48,920 bases of DNA from Candidatus Saccharimonadota bacterium (GTDB lineage: Bacteria; Patescibacteriota; Saccharimonadia; Saccharimonadales; Saccharimonadaceae): NCBI GenBank assembly GCA_017515285.1, contig JAFWGN010000007.1:1-48920 (forward strand), read 5' to 3'. The position numbers were made by a program, and so were the translations under genes. Positions 31,547 through 40,689 of the stretch are shown here, in pieces. Position 1 is the first letter of the stretch. Each line of letters starts with the position of its first letter. The notes under the pieces were generated by a model. The model saw only the letters and a list, made by a program, of their open reading frames with translations, was not told the origin of the DNA and did not search any database.

Positions 31547-32941
31547 TTATTGGAGACTTTGGTACCAAAGCAAAAGCTCTTCGAGAATAAAATCGTCTTT
31601 CCCTTCTTTTTGGAACTTTTCCATTTCGGCGATGAAGGCGGGGGCTTGGCGGCTCAAACGGGCTTCGCGGTAAGATTGCCATTGTTTTGCTTCGTCCTCC
31701 GAGAGGGTGTCGGGGAAGTTTTTGGCTTTATAGTGTAAAAGTAGCTCCGGGAGGCGGTCGTCGGTAAAGTTAGGGTGGAAATCGGCGAGATTTTTGGGGT
31801 CCATTTCGCGAACGGAGTTGGCGCGGGCGCGGTCTTGGTCGCTGAGAAAGCCGTCGTAGAGTGAGGTTTCGGCGTCGAAGGGCTTTTTGTCGTAGGCGTC
31901 TTTTTCGTGTTCGCTGATGATGCGCCTTAGAATTTCCGGGTGGTTTTTGAGGCTTTCGAGGTTTTTCTTGGCTTCGGACTTTTTGAGCTCGATTTTAGTC
32001 CAGCCGTCCGAAACGTCAAGAACAGAGAGAGGGGCGACGGCGGGACAGCGATTATAGGCGAGCTCCTTGAAGGCCGGGAAAAAGAGGTTAGTGAATTTTG
32101 TTTCGGGGTTGACTTCGAAATCGGGAAATTCTTCTTTGATTTTGGCGAGTTTTTCGTCGAGGTTGACACGGAGGTCGAAGACGAGGACGTTGCCGTTTTT
32201 TCCGGGAGCGACGGGGAGGGCAACGGTTGTGAAATTATGGCTCGAGCCGTAACGGCCGGAGGAATAGACGAAGGGCTTGGGGTTCTTCGGGTCGATGAGG
32301 GCTTTAACCTCGCGCTTATCGCGGAGTTTGAAGAGCCAAGACCAGAGTTTGGGTTGTTTTTCGCGGACGAGGCGGGTAACGTCGATAAGGGCGTTGACGT
32401 CGGAAAGGGCGTCGTGGGCGGATTCGTGAGAGATGCCGTTTTGTTTGGTGAGGAGTTCGAGGCGGTTGGTGGGTTTCCCGTCTTCGGTTGTCGGCCAGTT
32501 AATGCCTTCGGGACGGAGGGCGCGGGTCATCCGCACGACGTCGAGCATATCCCAACGGGAACGGCCGTCTCTCCATTGCCATTCGTAGGGGTCGTAGAAG
32601 TTTCTCCAGAAAAGGTGTTGGATGAACTTGTCGTCGAAGCGGACGGAGTTGTAGCCCAGAATGACCGTGTCGGGGGTGAAGACTTCTTCGGTTAAAATCT
32701 TGGCGAGTTCGCGCTCGGGGATTCCTTCTTCAAGGGTTTTTTGCGGGGTGATTCCGGTTGTTAGAATAGCGCCGGGGGAAGGGAGGGTATCGTCGTTTAG
32801 CCTAACCAGAATGTTATAGGGTTCGCCGATAGGCTCGAGGTTCATGTTGGTTCGGCGACCGGCGAATTGCATAATGCGGTCGTCCGAGCCGGAGAGGCCG
32901 GAGGTTTCGAGATCGTAGAAGAAGAAACTGGGCGCGCTCAA
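31547..32941 (-). CDS. sbcB: Exodeoxyribonuclease I (SbcB-like)
   Basis: 464 residues. DEDDh 3'-5' exonuclease motifs: FFFYDLETSG (9-16, with D and E), GYNSVRFDD near 95-103, and HDALSDVNALI near 178-188. The family-specific central and C-terminal parts are present (NRCPAVAPL, then the helical end). It degrades single-stranded DNA 3' to 5' in recombination and mismatch repair. The start is TTG at 32941, two bases after the stop of the FKBP gene, with GGAG in the end of that gene, so it is coupled to it. Confidence 0.92.
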   Translation of the reverse strand: MSAPSFFFYDLETSGLSGSDDRIMQFAGRRTNMNLEPIGEPYNILVRLNDDTLPSPGAILTTGITPQKTLEEGIPERELAKILTEEVFTPDTVILGYNSVRFDDKFIQHLFWRNFYDPYEWQWRDGRSRWDMLDVVRMTRALRPEGINWPTTEDGKPTNRLELLTKQNGISHESAHDALSDVNALIDVTRLVREKQPKLWSWLFKLRDKREVKALIDPKNPKPFVYSSGRYGSSHNFTTVALPVAPGKNGNVLVFDLRVNLDEKLAKIKEEFPDFEVNPETKFTNLFFPAFKELAYNRCPAVAPLSVLDVSDGWTKIELKKSEAKKNLESLKNHPEILRRIISEHEKDAYDKKPFDAETSLYDGFLSDQDRARANSVREMDPKNLADFHPNFTDDRLPELLLHYKAKNFPDTLSEDEAKQWQSYREARLSRQAPAFIAEMEKFQKEGKDDFILEELLLWYQSLQ

Positions 32942-32943
32942 GG

Positions 32944-33693
32944 TTATTCTCCGCTAGTTTCGCCAGTGTCGTCGTATTCGTAGGCCGAGGAGTCGTTGTA
33001 GTTTGAGTAGCTGGCGGCGTAGGCGCTCGAGAGGGCAGTGTAAATGTCGTTCAAAGCGGAGTTGATTTTTTCGAGGTTCTCGCTTTTTTCGACGGCCATG
33101 ATGATGAATTTGAGGGGCGAATTCTTGGCGCCACAGATTTCGTAAGTGTCGCCGTAGGCGAGAGAGCCGGGGACGGTGATTTCGCGAACGCCGCCAAGTT
33201 TCATGCCGCTGACGCCGGCGTACCAACCTTCGATGAGCGAGTTCGGACTGACGATGATTGGAGCTTTGAGGGCGGTCGGTTCATCGAAATTGTCAAAGGA
33301 GGAGTCGAAAATCTCTTCATCGTGGCACCAGCCGATGTAGTAGGCAGCGTAGTTTGAAGTTGTTACTTCTTCACCGTCGCCTTCTTTCAAGTCGGTCGAG
33401 AGGACGCCGCCGGAGTTGGCGGTCGTGGAGTTATAAGCCTTGACGTTCTTTTTGTAGCTTTTGAAATCTTCGAAGTATTTTTCCGAGAGAGAGGTGGCTT
33501 CGGCTTCGAGTTCGGCGGTTTTCTCGGAATAGGCGGTTTCGAGTTGGCTTAACGTCATCTTTGAGTAGTCAATAGTGCCGTTACCCATGACGATTAAAAC
33601 GTAGGCGACAATTGAGGAGCCGACAAGAGCGACGGCGACGAGCGCAAAAACTAAGCGCTGTCTCCAGCTTGGTTTTAGATCTTTTTCATTCAT
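32944..33693 (-). CDS. Membrane-anchored FKBP-type peptidyl-prolyl isomerase
   Basis: 249 residues. One N-terminal transmembrane anchor (residues 13-35, LVFALVAVALVGSSIVAYVL) follows a basic N-terminus, so the rest should be extracytoplasmic. A helical linker (45-90) leads to the FKBP domain (about 100-205): EIFDSSFDN, LIEGWYAGVSGMKLGGVREI, LAYGD and SPLKFIIMAVE. A Ser/Tyr/Glu-rich tail follows. It would help fold exported proteins. Start ATG with AGGAGG, 18 nt after the pheT frame upstream, so it belongs to a pheS-pheT-FKBP-sbcB operon. Confidence 0.88.
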   Translation of the reverse strand: MNEKDLKPSWRQRLVFALVAVALVGSSIVAYVLIVMGNGTIDYSKMTLSQLETAYSEKTAELEAEATSLSEKYFEDFKSYKKNVKAYNSTTANSGGVLSTDLKEGDGEEVTTSNYAAYYIGWCHDEEIFDSSFDNFDEPTALKAPIIVSPNSLIEGWYAGVSGMKLGGVREITVPGSLAYGDTYEICGAKNSPLKFIIMAVEKSENLEKINSALNDIYTALSSAYAASYSNYNDSSAYEYDDTGETSGE

Positions 33694-33711
33694 GTTTTAC
33701 CTCCTGGTTAA

Positions 33712-36228
33712 TTAGACTACTTCCGCACCGAGTGTCTTTTGATGATTGACGATTGCTTCAATTATATCAGAAATGGCTTTAGAGTCGAGGGTTTTTTCGA
33801 GATTTGCGACTTCGAGATGGAAGGAAAGGTTTTTCTTGTCGTCGTTCGCTTTTCTGAAGATTGAAACTAGTTCTAGTTTATAAGTTAAGGCTTTATTTTG
33901 GCTTAAAATGGTCTTAATTCCCTCTTCGATTTTTTCGAAGGCGGTGTCTTTGGGAACGCGGAAGGTTAAATCGCGCGAGACGAACGGGAACTTGGAGAGT
34001 TTTATGCTGGCGGACTTGGCGGGTTTTATTTTGAGGAGCGGTTCGAGTGAGAGTTCGATGGCGGAAATAGTCGATTCGAGTTTGAAGTTTTTTAAGACGG
34101 AGGCTCTAATTTCGCCGAGTTCGCCGATTTTTTCGTCGCCGAGGTAGATTCCGGCAGAGTGGAGTGGCTCAAGGAAGGTGGCGGAGTTGAGGGGTTTGAG
34201 GGTGAACTTTGTGTGGAGGGACTTTTCGAGCTCGAGGAGAATCCCCTTTGCGCGGTAGAAGTCGCCGAAGGTAGTGAGTCCAAGGTGGGTTTTCATTTCG
34301 GGGACGTTTTCGTTGTTCAAGCCCCAAGATTTTCGCGAGACTTGATTCAATTCGTAGAGAGCGAAATCTTTGAAGCCGGATTTTTCATTCTCGCGGATTT
34401 TGTCGAGAAGGGACGGGACGAGCTCTTGGCGGAAACACTCGAGCTCGGGGGAGATTGAATTTATGATTTTATAAGAGTCGTCCGGGTTCTCACGGGATTT
34501 TTCTTGGAGATTTTTCGAGACGAAGGAGTAAGTTAGAAGTTCGTTTGCGCCGAGACGGTCGGAAAGGAGGTTGCGGAGTTTGGACTTTAAGTCAAAAAGG
34601 GGTTCGACGACTGGGCAGACGAAGGGACGGAGAGCGAAGTTTAAGGGGGCGTTGTCGAAACCGAGGAGACGACCGACTTCTTCGATGATGTCGACTTTTT
34701 GGTGGATGTCGCTTCGCCAGGTCGGGACAGTGATTTCAAGGACGCCGGCTTCGAGTTCGTCGATTTTGAATTCGACGTTTTCGAGTGTGCGGACGATGAG
34801 GTCGGTCGGGTAGTTGGTGCCGAGGAGTTGGTTAATCTCAGGTGTTGTAATTTTTACAACATTTGGAAGGTAACGGTCGTTTTTGATGAGGGCGGGGTCG
34901 GTTGAGGTGGCGAGACCGGCAAGTTCTCCCCCGAGATAGACGAACTTTTTAAGGACAGCTTCGCCAGCAAGGGAGAGGTCGGACGCGGGGCGACCCTTGG
35001 TGAAGCGAGTGATGGCTTCGCTGAAAATGCCGTGGGCCATTTGGGTTTTTCGCAAGTTGTAGAGTGAGAAGCTGGCGATTTCGACGATGATTTTTCTGGT
35101 TGAGGAGTCGATAGCGGTGGACTTTCCGCCAAAAGCGCCGGCAAGCGCGACAGGAGTGTCGCCGGAGCAGATTACGATGTCGGTTTCGACGAGCTCGATT
35201 TCTTTGTCGTCGAGGAGGACGAGCTTTTCGCCTTTTCTGGCGAGGCGGACGTTGATTTCGGGGCGGTCGCCACCGGAGATGCGGACGAATTTATCGTAGT
35301 CGAAAGCGTGAATCGGTTGTCCGGTTTCGAGCATGATGATGTTCGTCAGGTCGACGAGCGGGGAGACGGGGCGCATGCCGGCTTTATAGAGGAAGATATC
35401 GTCGAGAAGGAGATTCTCGGGATGCTCAGAGACGCCGGGGATGTCAAAAAGATAGGCTTCGTAGCGCGGGCAGAGGGAGTAGTCGGAGATGTGGATTTTG
35501 AGCGCGTCGGGATCGCCGAGGGGGCGATAGGTTGCGACACGGGGGTCGTAATTTATATCGACCCAAGTGGGGACGTAGGAGAAAGGCTGGTCGAGGATGC
35601 CGGCGACTTCGCGGGCGAAGCCAATGAGGCCGAAGCAGTCGGGGCGGTGAGTGAGGGATTTGTTTTCAACTTCGATGATTTTGTCGTTCAAATCGAACGC
35701 CATGGCGAAAGAGTCGCCCGGGCGAATATTGCGCGCGCGGCCGGTTTCGTCGATTAGCATGTGTTCCGGGTTGATGGAGAGAATCCCGCCGTGGTCTGAG
35801 CCGAGGGCGAGTTCGTCAGCGGCGGCAAGCATTCCGAAGCTCATGAAACCGCGGAGTTTGCGCGCGGAGATTTCGAATTCTTCGCTGGTCCCGAAAGTGG
35901 CGGGGACGATGGCGCCAGGGGCAATCCAGACGGCGAACATTCCCTTCTTGACGTTGGGTGCGCCACAGACGACTTGGATGTAGCCGTCGTGTTCGGGGTC
36001 GATTGCGGCGTTCAGATCTTTTCCGGCGTCGATTTGACAGAGATGAAGATGGGTGCCTTCGATTGGCTCGGCGGATTTGACTTTGACGATGTAGATTTTT
36101 TTGTATTTCGGGGCGAGGTCTTCGACGTGTTCAATTTCGACGAGGCGAGAGCCGATGAGGCGAAAAAGTTCGTTGTCTGAAATCTCGATTTTGACCATGC
36201 TTTTTAGTTCGTTAAGCGAGATTAGCAT
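33712..36228 (-). CDS. pheT: Phenylalanyl-tRNA synthetase beta subunit
   Basis: 838 residues with the full bacterial domain order: N-terminal EMAP-like tRNA-binding domain (IDPEHDGYIQVVCGAPNVKKG near 80-100), B3/B4 editing domain (CPRYEAYLFD, GQPIHAFDYDK), B5 domain, catalytic-like module (WRSDIHQKVDIIEEVGR near 500), and C-terminal anticodon-binding domain (KFPFVSRDLTF...). It pairs with PheS to charge tRNA-Phe. It starts 2 bp after the pheS stop, with AAAGGAG in that stop region. Confidence 0.96.
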   Translation of the reverse strand: MLISLNELKSMVKIEISDNELFRLIGSRLVEIEHVEDLAPKYKKIYIVKVKSAEPIEGTHLHLCQIDAGKDLNAAIDPEHDGYIQVVCGAPNVKKGMFAVWIAPGAIVPATFGTSEEFEISARKLRGFMSFGMLAAADELALGSDHGGILSINPEHMLIDETGRARNIRPGDSFAMAFDLNDKIIEVENKSLTHRPDCFGLIGFAREVAGILDQPFSYVPTWVDINYDPRVATYRPLGDPDALKIHISDYSLCPRYEAYLFDIPGVSEHPENLLLDDIFLYKAGMRPVSPLVDLTNIIMLETGQPIHAFDYDKFVRISGGDRPEINVRLARKGEKLVLLDDKEIELVETDIVICSGDTPVALAGAFGGKSTAIDSSTRKIIVEIASFSLYNLRKTQMAHGIFSEAITRFTKGRPASDLSLAGEAVLKKFVYLGGELAGLATSTDPALIKNDRYLPNVVKITTPEINQLLGTNYPTDLIVRTLENVEFKIDELEAGVLEITVPTWRSDIHQKVDIIEEVGRLLGFDNAPLNFALRPFVCPVVEPLFDLKSKLRNLLSDRLGANELLTYSFVSKNLQEKSRENPDDSYKIINSISPELECFRQELVPSLLDKIRENEKSGFKDFALYELNQVSRKSWGLNNENVPEMKTHLGLTTFGDFYRAKGILLELEKSLHTKFTLKPLNSATFLEPLHSAGIYLGDEKIGELGEIRASVLKNFKLESTISAIELSLEPLLKIKPAKSASIKLSKFPFVSRDLTFRVPKDTAFEKIEEGIKTILSQNKALTYKLELVSIFRKANDDKKNLSFHLEVANLEKTLDSKAISDIIEAIVNHQKTLGAEVV

Positions 36229-36230
36229 AA

Positions 36231-37178
36231 TTAAAACTCCTTTAAGAATTCAAGTTTGCCGGATTCGAAGTAGCGAACGTCGTTGATGCCGTATTTTAGC
36301 ATCACTAGACGGTCGATTCCGCCACCCCAAGCGAAGCCTTTGTAAACTTCGGGGTCGATTCCGGCGGTTTTTAAGACGTTTGGGTGAATCATGCCGCAGC
36401 CGCCCATTTCGAGCCAGCCGTCGCCTTTACCGCCAAGCGCGGAGGGCTTTTCGATTTGGAACTCGAGGCTCGGTTCCGTGAACGGGAAGAAACCGGGTTG
36501 GGTTTTGATGTTTAGAGATTGGCCGTAATAAGTCTCGAAGAAATTTTTCCAGACGGCGAGGAGTTGACCCAAGTTTGCGGTTTTTGAGACGAAGACGCCT
36601 TCGCATTGGTAGAAAGTGTGTTCGTGAGTTGCATCGACGTCTTCGTTTCTAAAGACGCGACCGGGAACGACGACGGCGATTTGGCCGTATTTTTCGAGGT
36701 CGGACTTGAAGCGAGTGAGGGCGCGGTATTGCATGGTGGAAGTATGGGCCGGAGGAATAAAACCTTCTTCGGTGCGAAAAGTATCGTAGCCGTCGCGGGC
36801 AGGGTGTTCCTTAGGGAAGTTGAGGGAGTCGAACATATGAAACTCGTCGTCGAGTTGGCACGCCTCGATGACGCTGAAGCCCATTTCGCGGTAGATTTTT
36901 GCGACGAGGTCAAGTTCGGTCGAGAGAGGGTGCTTTGTTCCCTTCTTGAACTCGAACTTTGGAGCGTTTTCAGAAAAAGGCGCGGTGAGGTCGAGCGACT
37001 CTAGGCTTTCCGATTCGGCGGAATCTTCGGCTTCCTTGATTTTTTGGAGAAGCTCGGATTTTTTGGCGTTTAGTTTTTCGCCGAAAGCCTTGCGCTCGGG
37101 GCCTTCCAGAGTTTTGATTTTAGCGTATTCTCGCCCGAGGTTTTTCAGCTCGAGTTTTAATTCTTCTATTCTTCCCAT
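36231..37178 (-). CDS. pheS: Phenylalanyl-tRNA synthetase alpha subunit
   Basis: 315 residues, slightly short of the usual ~340. An N-terminal coiled coil (1-50) is followed by the class II catalytic core: FHMFDSLNFPKEHPARD, HTSTMQYRAL, PGRVFRNEDVDATHEHTFYQ, and the end GGCGMIHPNVL and FAWGGGIDRLVMLKYGI (motif 3). The -10 TATAAT, with an extended TGA (37187-37195), lies only 8 nt before the ATG and there is no ribosome site, so the leader is 2 nt or absent. First gene of the pheS-pheT-FKBP-sbcB operon. Confidence 0.96.
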   Translation of the reverse strand: MGRIEELKLELKNLGREYAKIKTLEGPERKAFGEKLNAKKSELLQKIKEAEDSAESESLESLDLTAPFSENAPKFEFKKGTKHPLSTELDLVAKIYREMGFSVIEACQLDDEFHMFDSLNFPKEHPARDGYDTFRTEEGFIPPAHTSTMQYRALTRFKSDLEKYGQIAVVVPGRVFRNEDVDATHEHTFYQCEGVFVSKTANLGQLLAVWKNFFETYYGQSLNIKTQPGFFPFTEPSLEFQIEKPSALGGKGDGWLEMGGCGMIHPNVLKTAGIDPEVYKGFAWGGGIDRLVMLKYGINDVRYFESGKLEFLKEF

Positions 37179-37186
37179 ATGTATAT

Positions 37187-37195
37187 ATTATATCA
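37187..37195 (-). promoter_or_regulatory. Extended -10 of pheS, near-leaderless
   Basis: TGATATAAT on the minus strand; 8 nt to the ATG. An overlapping TAATAT would give the 6-nt spacing seen at other leaderless genes. Confidence 0.55.
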
Positions 37196-37207
37196 CTACG
37201 GAATAGA

Positions 37208-37441
37208 TTAGAGAAGAATAATAAAAACGAGAGAGGCGATTGCGAGGGCGATGAGAACGAGCCAGACCCAACCGAAGCGTCCGGTTTTTTCGTATTGCTC
37301 GAAGTATTCCGAGTCGGCAATAAAATCGGGGTCTTCGCCGTCGGCGAGTTGGACTTTTTCGACCTTTTCTTTCAAATCGGCGTTGATGCGACGGGTTAGA
37401 GCCACATTGTCGTCTTCGTCTTTGGTGACTATTACGCCCAT
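37208..37441 (-). CDS. Small tail-anchored membrane protein
   Basis: 77 residues from the ATG at 37441 (AAAAAGGAG upstream; the frame open from 37465 is just the leader). A charged cytosolic part (about 1-52) is followed by one C-terminal transmembrane helix (VWLVLIALAIASLVFIILL). No family recognised. Divergent from the MIP gene, with both -10s within 22 bp. Confidence 0.6.
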   Translation of the reverse strand: MGVIVTKDEDDNVALTRRINADLKEKVEKVQLADGEDPDFIADSEYFEQYEKTGRFGWVWLVLIALAIASLVFIILL

Positions 37442-37485
37442 AATTATCTCCTTTTTCTTCTTCAATTTAGCAAAATTATTAATCC

Positions 37486-37494
37486 ATTATACCA
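37486..37494 (-). promoter_or_regulatory. Extended -10 of the tail-anchored protein gene
   Basis: TGGTATAAT on the minus strand; no clear -35. Confidence 0.5.
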
Positions 37495-37509
37495 TACGCG
37501 GGAAAAGTG

Positions 37510-37518
37510 TGGTATAAT
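37510..37518 (+). promoter_or_regulatory. Extended -10 of the MIP channel gene
   Basis: TGGTATAAT on the plus strand (hexamer 37513-37518); the leader ends in AAGGAGG. Confidence 0.55.
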
Positions 37519-37544
37519 CGAGTAAATATTATTTAAGGAGGTTT

Positions 37545-38519
37545 ATGGCTAAATCCAAAAAGTCTGGTAAAAAACCGAAGACAGCCCAATCCGAAAAAGC
37601 AGAAAAACTGAACGGAAAGGCCGAAAAAAATGACGACAAGAAAACCGTGAAGACGGAAGTTGTCGAGAAAACCGAAAAGGTTGAGAAAAAAGAAACCGTT
37701 AAAGACGAAAAAGTTAAAGACGAGCCGAAAAAGGCAGTTTCGTCCGAGAAAAAGAACGGCTTTTTCAAGCGCTTCTTTGCGAAAAAATACACTGAAGATG
37801 AAAATATTTTGACTATCTTCAAGAACAAAAAGGTCTATGGAGCTCTCCTTGGGGAGATTTTCGGGACGATGTTTATCATGGCGGTGATTTTGACGCTAGG
37901 GCTTTACCAATTGCTCTATCTCTTCTTAATCCTTACCGTAATCTACGTCGTAATTCATAAACTCTCGGGTGCGCAACTCAATCCGATTGTAACGGTTGGG
38001 ATGATGGCGACGAGAAGAATGTCGGCCATCCGTGGAGTCCTCTATCTCCTCGCGCAGGTCGTCGGGGCGTGGCTCGGAACTGTGATTGTTAATCTTTTCC
38101 TTAGTGCCAGCGGTTCGGAGAATGTGCTTCCGAGCATGACGGCGACTCCGGAGGGAATGTTCTGGGGTGTGACGATGATTGAATTCTTCGGCGCGGCGGT
38201 TATCGGATTCTTCTATGCCCGTGCGCAAGAGTTCAAACGCAGTGCGTTTACCTTCGGTGCGGCGGTGGCCGGCGGGACGGTGCTTGCGCTTGTGCTCGTT
38301 TATGTCATTTCTGCGAACTTCTTCTCGCTTGACGGAACGTTCATGCTAAACCCGGCACTTGCGCTCATGTACCAAATTTTGCCGCAGAGTGCGAATGGGG
38401 TCGGGGAGTTGCTCGCCGGAATTGGGCTTGCACTTCTAACTTACGTCATCTTTCCGATGGTTGGCGGGATTGTCGGATTTTATCTGTCTGATACGGCCGA
38501 AACGCTTGTCGAAGAGTAG
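37545..38519 (+). CDS. MIP-family (aquaporin-like) channel with Lys-rich N-terminal extension
   Basis: 324 residues. Residues 1-~95 are a Lys/Glu-rich hydrophilic extension not found in ordinary aquaporins, followed by six transmembrane helices. The first pore box is AQLNPIVT (N146, NPI rather than NPA) and the second is FMLNPALAL (N269). The position after the second NPA, normally the selectivity-filter Arg, is Leu272. It therefore belongs to the family, but water or glycerol selectivity should not be assumed; another small neutral solute is possible. Own promoter and terminator. Confidence 0.85.
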   Translation: MAKSKKSGKKPKTAQSEKAEKLNGKAEKNDDKKTVKTEVVEKTEKVEKKETVKDEKVKDEPKKAVSSEKKNGFFKRFFAKKYTEDENILTIFKNKKVYGALLGEIFGTMFIMAVILTLGLYQLLYLFLILTVIYVVIHKLSGAQLNPIVTVGMMATRRMSAIRGVLYLLAQVVGAWLGTVIVNLFLSASGSENVLPSMTATPEGMFWGVTMIEFFGAAVIGFFYARAQEFKRSAFTFGAAVAGGTVLALVLVYVISANFFSLDGTFMLNPALALMYQILPQSANGVGELLAGIGLALLTYVIFPMVGGIVGFYLSDTAETLVEE

Positions 38520-38528
38520 AATAAAAAG

Positions 38529-38556
38529 GAGTCCCGGAAGGGGCTCTTTTTTTATG
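38529..38556 (+). terminator. Terminator of the MIP gene
   Basis: GAGTCCC pairs with GGGGCTC (one T-G pair) around GGAA, then TTTTTTT. Confidence 0.85.
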
Positions 38557-38562
38557 CGAGAT

Positions 38563-38638
38563 ATTAGGTTTTAGGGCTTGCGGTCGAGCGCTCTTTTCGG
38601 AGTCTGCCGAAGACCTGAGGGGACGCCATAAACCTAAT
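38563..38638. repeat. Inverted repeat at the metG 3' end
   Basis: ATTAGGTTT (38563-38571) and AAACCTAAT (38630-38638) enclose a TTCGG/CCGAA hairpin and a GAGCGCTC palindrome. It overlaps the metG stop codon and may be part of its 3' end structure. Confidence 0.45.
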
Positions 38639-40049
38639 TCTTCGGGAAGAGGGGGGCGGGGATGGTGATGGTTTCTTGGAATACCCCTTGGATTGCTTTA
38701 CAGGTGTCCGGCAAGAATGGAACGAGTAATTTGCTGCAATCAAGTAACCTCATCGTGAGGCCGGTCAGGATTTCCTGGGCTTTTTCCGGGTTTTCTTTGG
38801 CGACGACCCATGGCTGTTGGTCGTTTATATCTTTATTGAGTTGTTGGATTTCGTCCCAAACGTAGTCGAATGCGGCGGAGTATTTGAAGTTATCCATGAG
38901 CGAGGTATAGTTTTTTGGAGCCGTGAAGCAACTAACTTCTGTTTTTATGCTGACATTATTCTTTTTATCTAGGACGGCGAGGCGTTGGACGAGGTTGCCG
39001 AGGTCGTTTGCGAGTTCGTTCGCATAAGCGGCGTCGAATTTCTCCCAAGTGAAGTCGGAGTCGGCGAAGGTGTCAACGTGGCGGAGGAAGTAGTAGCGGA
39101 AGGGGTCGAGGCCGTATTTTTCGAGAATGTCGAGTGGGTCGATGACGTTGCCGATGGACTTACTCATCTTTTGGCCGTTTGCAAGGACGAATCCGTGGGA
39201 GAGAATGACTTTTGGGAGAGGGAGGCCGAGAGCGAGGAGGATTGAAGGCCAGATGATGGCGTGGAAACGGAGAATGTCCTTGCCGACGAATTGGACTTCG
39301 GCGGGCCAAAAGTCGGAGATGTCGGTTTCGGGGTAGCCGAGGACGGTGAGGTAATTGGCAAGGGCGTCAATCCAGACGTACATGACTTGCGAATCATCGC
39401 CGGGGACGGGGATTCCCCAGGAGAGGTTTTTCTTAGGGCGGGAAATTGAGACGTCGGGAGAAGTTTCGAGGAGATTCAAAACTTGTTTCTTACGGGATTC
39501 TGGGAGAATGGTCATTTCGCCGGATTCGATGGCGGTCTTGATGCGTTCTTTAAAATCGGAGATTTTTAGGTAGTAGTTTTTCTCGCTTAAACGTTCGTAG
39601 GGGGCTTGGTGGTCGGGGCAGATGCCGCCCGTTTCTTCATATTCCTTGTCGGTGATGAATCTTTCGCAACCGGAGCAGTACCAACCTTCGTATTCGGCGG
39701 AGTAGATATGGCTTTCGATTTTTTTCCAGATTTTTCCGACGCGGCGAGCGTGGTCTTCGCTTGAGGTGCGAATGAAATCGGTGGGCTCAACGCCAAGTTT
39801 CTTGATGAACTCGCGGAACTTTTCGGCGTTATCTCGAACGTAATCTTCGACGGGGATTCCGAGAGACTTGGCTTTGCTCCAGATTTTATTGCCGTGTTCG
39901 TCGGTTCCGGATTGGAAACGGACGGTAATTCCCTGCTCCTTTTTATAGCGAGCATAGACGTCGGCTAAAAGATAATCTAAAGCGTGCCCGACATGGGGGG
40001 CGCCGTTGACATAGGGGATGGCGGTGGTGATGTATGGGGTTTTTGACAT
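38634..40049 (-). CDS. metG: Methionyl-tRNA synthetase
   Basis: 471 residues. Class I motifs: HVGHA (HIGH-type, near 18-22) in ITTAIPYVNGAPHVGHALDY, and GQKMSKSIGN (KMSKS). The zinc-binding knuckle CSGC...CPDH is present with His as the fourth ligand. Length fits the monomeric form without the C-terminal tRNA-binding EMAP domain. It charges tRNA-Met. It starts 6 nt after the stop of the preceding gene with no ribosome site, so translation is probably coupled. Confidence 0.95.
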   Translation of the reverse strand: MSKTPYITTAIPYVNGAPHVGHALDYLLADVYARYKKEQGITVRFQSGTDEHGNKIWSKAKSLGIPVEDYVRDNAEKFREFIKKLGVEPTDFIRTSSEDHARRVGKIWKKIESHIYSAEYEGWYCSGCERFITDKEYEETGGICPDHQAPYERLSEKNYYLKISDFKERIKTAIESGEMTILPESRKKQVLNLLETSPDVSISRPKKNLSWGIPVPGDDSQVMYVWIDALANYLTVLGYPETDISDFWPAEVQFVGKDILRFHAIIWPSILLALGLPLPKVILSHGFVLANGQKMSKSIGNVIDPLDILEKYGLDPFRYYFLRHVDTFADSDFTWEKFDAAYANELANDLGNLVQRLAVLDKKNNVSIKTEVSCFTAPKNYTSLMDNFKYSAAFDYVWDEIQQLNKDINDQQPWVVAKENPEKAQEILTGLTMRLLDCSKLLVPFLPDTCKAIQGVFQETITIPAPLFPKN

Positions 40050-40055
40050 AGTGAC

Positions 40056-40637
40056 TTAGATGGCAAAAGCGATAATAAGGACGAGGGCGATGATGACAAG
40101 AGTGGAGCCGACGATGATGGCGACGACGGGGTTGATTTTCTTGAGGTCGATGGCGCCGGGTTTTTTGAGTTCATGACGCGCGGCGTCGGGTTGAGTGGCG
40201 GGGTCATTGAAGGCGACGGAGGGGGTTGCCTTTTGGTCGACGTCTTCGGGGGTCGGCGCGGCGGTCAAATCGGCCGCGGGGGAAGTCAAATCGGCGGTAG
40301 GTGTAGCTCCGATGAAGGGAGCGGGTTCCGGAGTCGGAACGGCCTCGGCGGCCGGAGTGAGGTTGTCTAGCGGGACGGCGGAGGGGACTTCCGGGGCGGT
40401 CGCCGTAGCCTCTTCGGGGACATCGGCGATGGCTTCTTGGAGAAGCGACGGGTCTATGGTTGGAACTTCCGGAGTGGTCGGAGCGGCCTCGGGCGCAGGG
40501 ACGGTAGTTTCAGGAGTGGGGACGGCAACTTGCGGAGTTGAGGTCGGCGCGGCGGGCATGGCGGGGGCGACGGGCGGAGTTAAGCTCGGGGCGGCGGCAG
40601 CGGCGGGGTTGATTGGATTATTTGGATCGGGGTTCAT
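40056..40637 (-). CDS. Pro/Ala-rich tail-anchored membrane protein
   Basis: 193 residues. About 150 residues of low-complexity Pro, Ala, Thr and Val sequence, a short basic stretch (ARHELKKPGAIDLKK), then one C-terminal transmembrane helix (VVAIIVGSTLVIIALVLIIA). The disordered part would be cytosolic if tail-anchored. The composition makes family assignment impossible. GGAGAG precedes the ATG; -10 TATAAT at 40682-40687 overlaps the end of rsmA. Confidence 0.65.
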   Translation of the reverse strand: MNPDPNNPINPAAAAAPSLTPPVAPAMPAAPTSTPQVAVPTPETTVPAPEAAPTTPEVPTIDPSLLQEAIADVPEEATATAPEVPSAVPLDNLTPAAEAVPTPEPAPFIGATPTADLTSPAADLTAAPTPEDVDQKATPSVAFNDPATQPDAARHELKKPGAIDLKKINPVVAIIVGSTLVIIALVLIIAFAI

Positions 40638-40681
40638 GAGTACTCTCCTATATAAAAATTAAAGGTTTAATTAAAATCTTA

Positions 40682-40687
40682 ATTATA
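40682..40687 (-). promoter_or_regulatory. -10 of the Pro/Ala-rich protein-metG pair
   Basis: TATAAT on the minus strand, 45 nt before the ATG; no clear -35. It sits next to the rsmA stop codon. Confidence 0.45.
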
Positions 40688-40689
40688 GT

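Noticed and set aside
31530-31682. Longer N-terminus for the CmpB-like protein
   Set aside because: The extra ~50 residues are Arg/Pro-rich shadow sequence of sbcB and lie upstream of the promoter.
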